A model generated the notes under the pieces. It was given only the letters and a program-made list of their open reading frames with translations. It was not told the DNA's origin and made no database searches. From contig NC_089546.1 of NCBI RefSeq assembly GCF_040115645.1, forward strand, positions 1,826,001 through 1,890,000: 64,000 bases of DNA, in the 5' to 3' direction. Position 1 is the first letter of the stretch. Every line of letters begins with the position of its first letter. The stretch comes from Euwallacea fornicatus (Eukaryota; Arthropoda; Insecta; Coleoptera; Curculionidae). Shown here piece by piece: positions 51,353 to 62,656 of this stretch. The position numbers and the translations under genes are program-made.

Positions 51353-53449
51353 ATCTTTTTTTGAAAAAATAACGGCTTGATTTGATACCCCGTTTGTGCC
51401 AACATTTGGAAATTGACGCAAAATTTAAAAACATATCTATCTCTTTTAGCGAAAAATCGAAAAATGATATCCTTTGCACATAGATTTCAGGATGGTCATT
51501 TTTTCAGTTTTTTGAATTTTGTAATCCGCTTTCCGAGTTCTGTTCGGTACGATAGTGATTTTTTTTTATTCCCAGATTTTGTACCGGAATCTACAGAATT
51601 TGAAATCACTTTTAGATTACTAGTGTGGATTTTTCGTAACAATTATCTAACATATGTCAATAGTAGACTATTTAGTGCTTCAACTTGTAGAACACTCGAA
51701 TCTTTTTTAACGCTGTATTTAATACGTTCCAGATTTTTGAAAGATATTTTCGTGAATATAAAATTTTATGAATTTTATACGAAAAATTTCTGGGGTTCTA
51801 AACCTTTTTCCAGTCAGTGGTGCATTTTGTTCTTGTGAATTGTTGATTTTAGAATGCTAATCTACTCCATTTTTGGGATTATTTAAAACGTCTTCTCAAA
51901 TTTTGTTTAATATTGCACGATCCAACTTGACTAAATATCTGCTGTATACCAAAAGTGAAACAAAATTGCTGAAAACTTTAGAAAATTCCCTTTTATAAAT
52001 CGGTAGTTGTTTTAAATTTTAATACCAATGCGTTGGGCTCTTTAAGCCTATGAATTAAAAAAAAAATCTGTAAATGCCTGGAAAAATACTCAAATTTTTC
52101 GATAAGTCTGATTAATAGCTGAACAATGCAACCAAACATGGTTTGAAATTCATTGAAATTTCGGAAAATTCCCCTTTGTTGATGGCTAGTGTTTAAAAAC
52201 TTTAAAATTCAAACTTTTAAAGGTTTTGTTGCTCGAAAATGTGCGGAGACGCTATAAAATTTGACATAGAACTTTAATGAGATTTTCGAAAGTTCCCTGT
52301 TAAAGATCAACATTGGTTAAATGAAGATATGGGCAATCTGTATTTACGAAATATACTATAATAAAAATGTTAAAATATTTACCTATGTCCATTCCATTAA
52401 ATTCATGCAAGAGGATGGATAATAAAGACTTCTTAGTCCGTTTTACTTATTCTCTTTAATTACAGAGAGCTGACGTCGTGAGCCGTTTTCAATTTCGTCC
52501 CTATTCTCATCATTGTTCTTTGTTCCAATTTTAATTCTTTTGATCGGCAAAATCCTCCTTTTAAATTTGCCTCCTCACCTTCTCACTGATATCCTCGTGT
52601 TTCTTGATACTTTTTGACAACTTACGATCTTTGAATTCCAGTTTGGTCTGTTTCACGGAGTATTTTTCTTTTCGATCTCATGAATTGCAATTACAGTATA
52701 TCGGACCGATTATATAATGATCACATCGGCAACAACGTTTACGATTAATATCGAAATTCTTCATTTACGTCAGTCCTGAAGATTGATCTCTACTTATAGC
52801 AGAACGGATGTTGGTTGCAACAGCACCTCTTGCTGATAATTGTTTGCAAATTATTTGTTATTTTTCAGGTAGGAAGTTGACTATAAATTACTTGGCATTA
52901 TAAAGCAAAGTGGTAATAATTGGATAGTGAAAATTGAATTAAAACGTAGTTAATCGTGGTTTGTGAAAGGTTCTGTATCCTTGCTCATATATTGATACAT
53001 CCGGAGTGTTTGGTTGTTCTAATTATATTAAGTCTCAAATGCGAGCAACGTCCTCCATCCTCGTTTTTTAATCATACTAAACCCGAACAGATAATTATTT
53101 ATGACACACTTGATTGTAGCCTGCAGTCGTGTGGTAAATCACCGATTAAATCATAACTGCATGCTGCATTTTTTTAGGCGCAACTGAAGAAATGACTTTG
53201 AAACATATTTGAAAGTAAATTCTGCGCTATAGACCTAATAGCATGTTAATTTATTTGTTTACAATTTTTTTCGTTCCTTATTTGAGGCTGGTATGTAGAT
53301 TCCGACGACCATGACTGATATTTGAACGTAAATAGCTTATTAGGTAACGTTTTGAGACAAGGGTAACGATTGACTTTCTAGTTCATAACAAACAATGCAC
53401 GCAAAACTCCCGAGTTCGGCTACTTCAAGTATCTCTTATATAATTGTAG
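51353..53449. other. AT-rich stretch, no gene seen
   Basis: The open frame at 51413-51838 (141 codons) is Phe/Tyr-rich by base composition and shows no family signature. No ACE C-terminal exon was found. Confidence 0.45.
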
Positions 53450-53713
53450 GTGGTCGACATCAAACACAAATCCCATTTACTTTCGCCCATATACATATCC
53501 AATTTCGACCCATACGACCAACACTCACAACAAGGCGGCTTGCATCAGCATGGGATTCTTCGAGATCCATCGACCATGAACGCTTCCGTTCTAATTCTGC
53601 CACTATTGGTACCAGTAGCAATTTATAAATTCGCATTATGCAACTCAATATCGTTTAACATACTACTTATATTTACGATTAAAGTATGGACCGACCCACA
53701 TTGCCACTTTTAA
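53450..53713 (+). CDS. Candidate exon of unknown gene
   Basis: An acceptor-like ataattgtag precedes an open frame starting VVDIKHKSHLLSPIYISNFD, then DPYDQHSQQGGLHQHGILRD and NASVLILPLLVPVAIYKFAL. It ends with TAA at 53713. The hydrophobic stretch could be a membrane or GPI-attachment tail. The other two frames are also open nearby, so this may be chance. Its phase does not fit the ACE-like exon at 48181 directly. Confidence 0.25.
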   Translation: MVDIKHKSHLLSPIYISNFDPYDQHSQQGGLHQHGILRDPSTMNASVLILPLLVPVAIYKFALCNSISFNILLIFTIKVWTDPHCHF

Positions 53714-54079
53714 AAATCCTTTTATACACGGGATTGGAACTTCCGCAAAAATGATTTCAACTATTGACTTATTTGGAAATCATCGTTCATACGGCCTCGT
53801 GTAAAGCAATTATTAAAAGTTACAGAATGAAGTGTTTTTTATACCTTAGCGAAAAGGGAGCTCTAAAGATAAGGGAAAAGTCAGACAGACATTCCGATTT
53901 CCTTATAATAAACCAATAAACTCTGGAAGTTAAGGAATTTCTCAAATAATCTTCAAGATAGTTTAAATGTCTGAAAAATAGATACGTAAAAAATGAAAAA
54001 TGCCCAAATGTTTCCTTAATTATTATAAAACGTTGTGTGAAATCAAATATAAAATGTTGCATGTAACGCAAGGTTGTAA

Positions 54080-56006
54080 TATGCAGGGTGTTCCATATAA
54101 AACTATGATTGAAGATTACTCAAAAATGGTTTGTGATATGAAAAAAATGTTAAAATAAAAGTTGTCCGGTAAAAAGGGGGCATATCATGAATATAATGGC
54201 CTTTAGCCAAAACGTCATTTTCAGATCATTTCTCGATCAACTTTTTTTTCAAATGGCAATCCTGTATTTGTTATAGATCCTTGTGGATCTAATAAAAGAA
54301 AATTATTTCTATGAAATTTTTTTTTTATTTGGCAAATTAATTTTAAATCCTGATTTGAGAAACGTATGGAAGCAAATGTTCCAAAGAATGTTATTCCTGC
54401 TCCAAACACATCTCTTAATCGAAAAGAATAGTTTGCTCTGCGCAACATGTCTCCTTTTATCAATTGACACGCATTTTGAATTCTCCTTTTCAAGTCATAT
54501 GCAGTTGTTGGTACTTCTGCATAAACTTTGTCTTTTAAAAAAGCCTAGAGGAAAAAATCTGGTAAGGTCAGATCAGGCCACCTAGGAGGCCAGTTCACTA
54601 GACCCGCCCCCATCAATCTGAATACATTTCATCCCTGAGCCCACGAGACATTCTAGAAAAATGGGCCGAACAGGCGTCATGCTGATACCACATCACCCGT
54701 CTAATCGCAAGTGGAACGTTTTCTAATAATTCCGGAATATTATTATCTAAGAAATCGTGGTACATTTCTTCATTCAAGTTTTCTTCAATGAGGAAAGGTC
54801 CAATTAAGTATTCCCCAATAATACCGCAACATACATTCCCTGACCATGGTCTTTGATGTTCAACTTCTCTAAGCCAATGTGAGGTTATAACATACCAAAA
54901 ATGCACATTATGGAAATTCACTGTACCATGGTTTGTGAATGTGGATTCGTCGGAAAACAAAGCGTTGGAGAAGACATTTACATTTTGATTTAATTGCTAC
55001 CTTGCCCAATTACAAAACTTGATTTAGTTTTCAAAATCAGTTAAATAGGGTTCCTGATATAAAGAAGTATGATAATGTTGGTATTTATTTACCTTCAAAA
55101 TTCTTTGGACACTTGTCTTTGATATCACTGAATTAGCAGCAATTTGACGACAACTTACGTGGGGATTGACGGCAACACCTGCAAGAGCTGCTATTTGATT
55201 GCCTTCATGTGTTGCACGTCGGATGCGATTGCGTTTTTTTGTTTCCAACGTTTTCGTTCCTTTAAAATTTTTTACGAAACTCTTGAAAGTCGTCCAACAG
55301 GAAACTCTTTCATCCGAAAATCTTTTAGCATAAAGTTCTACTGCCCGAGTAACATTTTTTTCAGTCTTACCATAAATAAAAACCACTTCTAATTCTTCAT
55401 CCAAAGTGGAGCGATCCATTTCGGTTATTTATTATTGAAATAAAAATAGCTATTTTTCAATAATTTCACACAATATAAATAGATTGATTGTTGAAGGAAG
55501 AATATCAAATTTCTGTAGAGCTTGTTATAGGGTAGGAATCGAACAAGAGAAAATTTAAGAAAATATTTTTTTCTCATAGGAATATATATATATTTTTGAT
55601 TAGATAGAAGGATTTTTATGAGTTTTAAACAAAAAATGCATTGCAAAACTTTTTTAGAAAAAGTGCAATAATTTCGACTACCTCAAAATTTGGACAAAAA
55701 TCAAATATAACTCTGCAGCAAAACGTCTAATAAAAAAATTGTTCAAATAAAACATATTAATTTTTTGAAGGTCCATAGGGATCTGTAACAAATACAGGGT
55801 TGCCATTAAAAAAAAATGTTGCCCTTGTAATTACCTTAAATTGACGTTTGAGTGAAAAGTCACTATCTTCATGATATGTCCCCCTGTTAACCGGACACTT
55901 CCATATTTATTTTATATTCTTATATTATTATGCGAACTGTTTTTCATATAACGTATTGTTTTTGAGTAATACTCAAGCACAGCTTTAAATAGGACACCCT
56001 GTATAT
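54080..56006 (-). mobile_element. Decayed DD41D-type mariner-family element (reversed)
   Basis: Ends TATGCAGGGTGTTCC (54080) and GGACACCCTGTATAT (right). The arms are about 200 bp and also pair inside: GTTGTCCGGTAAAAAGGGGG near 54160 with 55880, and CCTGTATTTGTTATAGATCC near 54261 with 55780. The minus-strand transposase is in two halves. Unlike copies 1-5, the inner CCTGTATT motif points opposite to the outer one. Confidence 0.88.
54221..55419 (-). pseudogene. Broken transposase of the 54080-56006 element
   Basis: N-terminal half 55419-55024: MDRSTLDEELEVVFIYGKTE, ending QEPYLTDFEN before a stop. DDE half 54960-54613: FSDESTFTNHGTVNFHN with the first Asp, and WYQHDACSAHF with the second. 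The third-Asp block (about 54560) and the C-terminal helix (AYDLKRRIQNACQ, near 54480) are in other frames. Confidence 0.88.
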
Positions 56007-57087
56007 ATGGTTCATTGTTATTAGTGCTGGTTTACAGGAACTTCAAAATTTACATACTTATAATGGTAAAAGCACTGGTGCTGATCAACTGGCCCCAATG
56101 GTTAATACAATACATATGTATCTAAATTTTGGTTAATACGCACTTAATGACGTTTTATTCGACTCGTCCGTTTATGAGCTCGCTCACAAGTTTGCTTGGC
56201 GGATGAGTTCAGGAAAAATTCGTGGTCTCATATTATACGTATAAGTCTTTAATATAACTAGAATATAATTTTATGTCTGCAGTTACCCAAGGGTCAGTTT
56301 TGATTTTAAGCCTGGACGACTGTCAAGAAAAAGACAAATCGAGATAATAGTGACGAATATTTGAGAAATTTCTATTTCGACAAGAGTCCCCGCTATGGAC
56401 CGAATAACTACGGACAAATTTTCAGCCAAACGTAGTCAAATAAAATTTAAAAAATCGTTTTTTTGAAAGCTACGTAAAACGAGTCGATTCGAAACGGCTA
56501 AGCATATGTAAGTAGTCTCATTAAAAAAATGGTGCAGAGAAAAATAACTAACCACAGCAATATCGTGTTGCGTAATGTTGAAACGCATGATTTAAGCTCA
56601 ACTACCTAAAATTTAAAATGCAAAAGCTAATCGTGCCATACATTTTTACGACTTTGTAACTTTCAGCTATAACAACAGCCCCGAAGACAGTTAAAAGATC
56701 ACTTCAATATTTCCGACTATTTTTGCTTCTTGGTGTTATAAAGCGACACTTATGATATTTTGGTTCAGTAAATTGCTAGATAAAATTGAAAATGTGCGTT
56801 AAGCGTCAATTTTTTTATTTAAAATCAGAGATTCTGACATAAAGCGAAAAAGCCTAAAATCGCAAAGTAACACTTTCGTAACAAAAATTGATAGCACACG
56901 TAAAAATTACTAGCTCGAGTTTTCTCCCTTAGCATTGATGACAGCTTCCATTATCCGGCGCATTCTCGTTACTAAATTTCTAATTTATTCATAAGGAGTA
57001 GTTCCCCATTCTTCAAGAAAACAATTTTTCAACTCCTCCAATGTTTGTGGTTACCGCGCTCTCACTCGTCTTCCAAGTATGTCTCAC
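56007..57087. other. Stretch without a supported gene
   Basis: A fragment at 56038-56110 (NGKSTGADQLAPMVN) resembles the start of a retroelement reverse transcriptase, but it is too short to call. Confidence 0.35.
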
Positions 57088-58646
57088 ATACAGGGTGTTA
57101 AAAAAAGATTGGAAAATATTTAAAGAGGTAATAGTATGGACCAAAATAAGCAAAAAAGTCTTAGTAAACATGGGTCCGCAAAGTAACGGTTTCGGAGATA
57201 TGGAAGGTTTTTTTTTTTTTAACTTATTTATTTATAAACAAACAAAAATTATTATTTTTTTACTCAATTTCTTTATATTGAAAAACTTGCATTTTCTTAT
57301 CATGATATAAACATTAAGTATTTGGTTTTTGTGTGTGTACAAGTTTTCATTTGCTATGGCTGTTTACTCTGACGCCGAATTAACCGACATGCATTTCATG
57401 TACGGTCGTGCTAATGGCATTGCCACCAAAGCGTGATGTCTTTAAGCTGAAGCTTATCCAAATCGCCAGATTCCTTCGTATCGTATGTTTGGAACAATTC
57501 ATTAAAGATTGCGTGATATCGGATCATTGAACAATCAACGCTATTTATCCGGAAGATCAAGGTTGGTATCTACTCCTAGAGTAGAAGAAGAAATTTTAGC
57601 ACGGATAGAGCACAATTCAGGGTCTAGTGTGCGAAGAATATCAGCTGCGGTAGGAATTTGTGTTCTTCTTGTTTGGAAAATCCTCCACGAGGAGCTGCTT
57701 TATCCATACCATGTACGAGTACAGGCTTTAAATCCGCTTGATCATCAAGCACGTTTTGTTTTATGCTGCTGGTTTCTACGCAGTGATGTTGAAAACCCCC
57801 GTTCTCTTGCCGACATTCTTTTTACTAATGAGGCCGGATTAACATGAAATGGAGTTGTTAATTTTCACAATACGCATATTCAGGCCAACAAAAATCCCCA
57901 TGCTCTAATGGAATGTAGATATCAGACACGTTTTTCATTAAACATTTGGATGAGTATTGTAGGCGACAGATTTCTAGGTCCTGTTGTTTTACCAAAACGA
58001 TTAACAGGCGCTGCTTACTTAAACTTTCTGCAAAACACAATGGGTGATCTTTTTGACGACATTCTTTTAGACCAAAGGCAAGAAATGTGGTTTAAGCATG
58101 ATGGTGCTCCAGCTCATTTTTCGATTGCCGTTCGAGAGCATTTAGACTAAACTTTTCCACGTATATGAGTGGGAAGGGGCGGACTTCTATTATGGCCTGC
58201 AAGATCGCCTGATTTAAACCCTCTAGGTTTCTTTTTTTGGCGATATTTGAAGACTTTGGTCTATGGTACTCCTATATATAGTCTCGAGGAACTGCAGCTA
58301 CGGATTAATAAAAAATACCAACAAACCCGAGCCAACAAGGAGGTTTTAGAAAGGGTTCGAATATCCTTCAGACATAGATGTCGGACCTGCTTGGAAATGG
58401 AAGGAGGGCACTTTGAACATCTTATGTAACTGTATTTTTTTGGTTTTGTCAGTGGTTTTTTCTGTTATTTGTAGATAATAAGTAAGTAATAAGCAATTAG
58501 AAATAAGTCTTTCAAAAAAAGAATAACCTTTCATATCTCCGAAATTGTTACTTTGCAGATCCATGTTTACTAAGAATTTTTTGTTTATTGTTGTCCATAC
58601 TACTACCTCTTTAAATATTTTACAATCTTTTTTTAACACCCTGTAT
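57088..58646 (+). mobile_element. Decayed DD41D mariner-family element
   Basis: ATACAGGGTGTTAAAAAAAG is mirrored at 58627-58646, and the arms pair for about 115 bp (GTAACGGTTTCGGAGATATG with 58535-58555). The plus-strand transposase is nearly colinear with a few stops. Confidence 0.92.
57350..58429 (+). pseudogene. Broken transposase of the 57088-58646 element
   Basis: Begins FAMAVYSDAELTDMHFMYGR near 57350. Main open pieces are 57509-57847 (RVEEEILARIEHNSGSSVRR; first Asp site reads FTNEAGLT, so Asp is Asn), 57908-58150 (KHDGAPAHFSIAVREHL) and 58169-58429 (WPARSPDLNPLGFFFWRYL). The third catalytic position, 41 residues after the second, reads Gly where Asp is expected. At least three stops. 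Confidence 0.9.
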
Positions 58647-59239
58647 GTATATTCTATTGTATTCATGTCAGGACTTCTTGCAGGCTAGTCCATAGTTTCA
58701 ACTTCGACTTCATGCAGTAACTTTTAAACAACTACAGCGACGTTGGGACGTCATTGTGCTGCATTAATATGTAATATTGTACACTAATATCGATAAATGG
58801 GATGAAAGATATCACAAGTATTTCAAAGATATCTGTGATATACCTTGCAGTCTCTTGTAGACTATTTATAGTTCCTCTTTGACTAAACCCTTTCCATTAG
58901 CATTGTCATTCTAATTGCATAACTTAACTATCTTCTCTGCGCCATGACGCAGTAAGAAAATGTTTAAATGTAAATAAACAAGAATTTGTTTTCACGTTAA
59001 AATATTTTTATTGTTTCATTGTAAAAAGCGAAAATTATGCTTAATAATTATTTTTCATTTTCTCGCTCACTGCAACAACATTGAAATTTTTTTTGTTAGC
59101 GAAATCACAAAAAAAATTAAATTTGTTCGGGGGTGTGTTACATTGATACTTGTGTTTTTATATTTTTCTTTTCACCCGTTTGTAATGCAAAGCAAAAACA
59201 AACAAAAAAGCAACTTCACAAATCCTCTCTTTTAGACCT
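58647..59239. other. AT-rich stretch, no gene seen
   Basis: Nothing supportable. Confidence 0.5.
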
Positions 59240-60080
59240 ATTTCATTCTCTTAGGAGGCGATAGGAGGTGTTTGTTCCCGCACCGCAGTATTCGCAAAAC
59301 GGATTATTCATTACTCATGGGAGATTCATATGTCTGTGACGCCTCGGCCGTCTCCGATGCATTGTGGACTTTTTACTGGCTCATATGCTTATCTCTCATA
59401 ATATCTATCTCATGCTTATGAATTCAGAACGTGTGATACGTACTTTTTGCTAACCGCTAAATATGCTTCAGCTTCGTTGAAGCTTGCTTGGAAACTCTCC
59501 TTGATCAAGTCTTCTGTACCTTTGTCTGAACGTACATGTACCGTGAGACCCCTCCGAGTATACAGTGACTCTCTTAGTGTCTACCACTTTGTAGAGATGA
59601 TTTCTGCATTCCTAAACCAACATTAAATTCATGTTGTTTCTACAGACCACTCATTGTTTGTTTCACTTCCTCGCGTCTAATGATCTGTGAGTGTCGAAGT
59701 CGGTCATTTGAGTCATTATCCTTCAACTGAATGTCTTGTCAAACAAGCTCAATAATCTTCGGAGCCTAGTTTCGCCTAGCACTTTCTTCCGCTGCTTGGC
59801 TATGTCCTGTGAGAAACTTTAGTTTCTCGTTTCATCCAGACTTTAACCTCTGGCACCTCCAGCAAAGCGAAAAGCGCCTGCTCCGTTCCTGGCGTGGTAC
59901 GGAACGCACCAATGATGAACCACATTTCGTGGTTTTTCCAAATTAGCTGTTGGTCGTCAAAAATCCCCCAAGTACGTACGTCCTGGCTTTAATGGTGCGG
60001 ATTAACCGTAAAGCATAAGTCGACTAAATCTGGGGTTCGTCTTGCTCCTGCTGTCAAGAACTAGCTCTGCCTTGCGAGGA
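59240..60080 (-). mobile_element. Decayed non-LTR retrotransposon, C-terminal part of ORF2
   Basis: GC-richer block, minus strand. FIIGAFRTTPGTEQALFALL with EVPEVKVW (59925-59848) matches the ITGAxRTTPTxALxxLLxLPPL segment after the reverse transcriptase. About 195 codons later, HRHMNLP and NNPFCEYCGAGTNTSYRLL (59343-59254) match the TGHGxFxxYLxR...CxxC...DTxxH end. Stops and shifts in between. Confidence 0.62.
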
Positions 60081-61914
60081 TTCTTCCATTTATCATTTTC
60101 CAAATATGGACTGTGTTTCAGAAAATGTATGATGAAAAGATTCCACATATGGCATCATAGTGGACATATGTCATAGTGAGAGGCAAGTTGTTGGAGAAGA
60201 AAAATGTATCGAAAAAGGAATATCTAGGAAGAACATAATTTGCAAGTTTAAATATGGGCATAACTTGTTCTTTACGAGGTATGCGTTCATGGAGAAGATA
60301 ATTTAAAGATCGGGAGAGTAAGGGGAGGAAAATACAAAAAGGGTCAAACACTCGCAACATGAAGTGATGACTTCTTAATTTGAGATATTTGGAGGCAATT
60401 GTTGGGTTCTCATTCAATTTTTTAAAGATGAAGTGCTCTAAAAATCTTTCTTGATAGATACATTACTTTTGTATGAAAGAACTTTATAATATGATATTTT
60501 AAGATTGTAAACTTCTTAAGAACAAGTCAGATCAGTTGAAACGCCACAATATTGATAAAAACAATCATTATTTCTTACATAATCACACTTGTAACAGTCA
60601 ACTGGTCACTCGGAACCTCATATTAACGTCTGGCTTCACTTGCACTTTTCTTATTACCTGTTACGCAACAATGCGAGATGATCTGTGGTTTGGTCCTGGT
60701 TTTCTGCACAATTCGGTCGAGGCCAAAAGCGATTAAAATGAAAGTACATGCCATTGGTGTATTGATTGGTGATGGTCAGTAATTCCATTTAATCGTACAA
60801 CTTTTTTAATTTGTTACATAAGAGCGAAAGTTGGCCGAAGAAAAAACGCCCACAATGATCTTCTTAACAATCTCAAATGAGAATATTATCAGATCCTAAG
60901 AGACTGGTCGCACACATTAGTGAATTACAGTGATTTGCTCTAGTTTGGTTGAAATGACCACATTAGGTGTTTTCATAATTAACATTGTTCCTCGTTTTTT
61001 GGCCTTAACAATTTAATTTAATGCAAATTTATGGAATAGAAAATCGGTTTGACATTCATTACCACAGTTGCACTGTGTATGAAAAACGGAAATTATTTCT
61101 GAGAAAGATCTTCTAAAAAAATCATAAACAGGACCTCTTTTCAAGCCAAGCATTTGCCTCACCGTAATAATTGAAGGTCTTTGAATGGAGAACCTTGATT
61201 TATCACTGTCTCAATTAAAAACGAATTTCATTGTTTACATCGGCCAGTTGAACACAAATTCGATTAACAGTAAGGTAGGGCTGGAGTTTCGTTGTTTAGA
61301 CTATATTCCTTATGCAATTACAGTCACGTTTGTGAAAGGGATTGAGCTGATGAATTGTGATTCGCCATTAAAATTCACGGTGCATAAAGAAAAGCCACGC
61401 AGTACTTCGTCGAAAGTGAATGAAAAATACCTCTTATGACGATAATGGGATAATTTTTTGGGAGATTCGACTGATGGACTGAAGAAATTCGTCATGTGTG
61501 TATGTCTTCAAATATGCGTACTCATTAATTAAAATTTAGTCGAACCTCAATCGTAATTTAATTTCACGAAGGGAAATTAGTATTCTGTAACATGCAATGC
61601 AAGTAAAAAGCCAAAGACCCCGCATGTTTACGATGTTGTTGTTTTGCAACTGATTTAAATGGTATAATCAGATGAAACTGTTTTGGTATTTTGTAACATC
61701 GTAGCCTATTTTAGGTATAAGGCTAACAATGTTGAGGAAGTCTTTTAATCGTGGCACATGTAAACATGCGATTTTTGATTGTATGATTACTAATAGATTT
61801 TATCGGACGAAATTTCTCTTGTTGCAGTTCTATGTGAGAACAAACTTCAAGGCACCGTTTACATCTTAGTCAAAGCTTCAGATGAGTGGAAATTAAGACC
61901 ACAATTTTCCAAAC
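60081..61914. other. AT-rich stretch, no gene seen
   Basis: Short frames (60118-60417 minus, 61185-61439 plus) have no family signature. Confidence 0.5.
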
Positions 61915-62656
61915 TATACCGGGTGTCCCACAAGTGTTTCATTATATTTCAGTGGGTAATAGTACATTGAAAAATAATATGACTCCCTATATAAACCATA
62001 TTCCAATAATGCTTCATTAAGAAGATACAGGGTGTTAAACTTTACTTAAAAAATCTAACTTTTATTGATATATTCAAAACCGTTTGAGATATGTAAGTGA
62101 AATTTGGCATGTTTTGAGAGTTAATGTAGACGCATTTATTTATGCAAAAGGGCTATTTTTCGTTTCACCAGTGACGTGCGTACGGACACCTCTCAGCACA
62201 TTTTTAAAGAAATACATGGTGCGCCACTGCTTTTTATCAAAATAAAAATTATTTTTAGAAGTTTAATTTCATTTAGAAGAAAAATGCTCACTTGACTCTT
62301 TTTCGTCCGATGTATCGTTTGCCAGTAAAAAATTGAATACCGTCTATATGCACGATATTCTCTAAATGGTTTTAATAATATTAAGTTTGTTTTAAATATT
62401 ATTAATTTGCTATAACATTATAGAAATTGTTCAAATTGGTGGCCATTTTGTTCAATACATAATTGACCTCGCCTGTTCATTGATACTCTGATACGTTGAA
62501 ATATTCCAGGTGTGTTTTTTTTTAAGTAAAGTTTAACACCCTGTATCTTCTTAATGAAGCATTATTGGAATATGGTTTATATAGGGAGTCATATTATTTT
62601 TCAATGTACTATTACCCACTGAAATATAATGAAACACTTGTGGGACACCCTGTATA
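61915..62656. mobile_element. Non-coding TIR element with IR/DR ends, copy 5
   Basis: TATACCGGGTGTCCCACAAG is mirrored by CTTGTGGGACACCCTGTATA at 62637-62656. The inner ATACAGGGTGTTAAACTTTA at 62026 is mirrored near 62531. Spacing is 109 bp on both sides. Arms about 140 bp with few differences; no coding core. Confidence 0.9.

Noticed and set aside
51413..51838. 141-codon open frame
   Set aside because: Phe/Leu/Tyr-heavy by T-rich composition, with no start context, splice borders or family motif.
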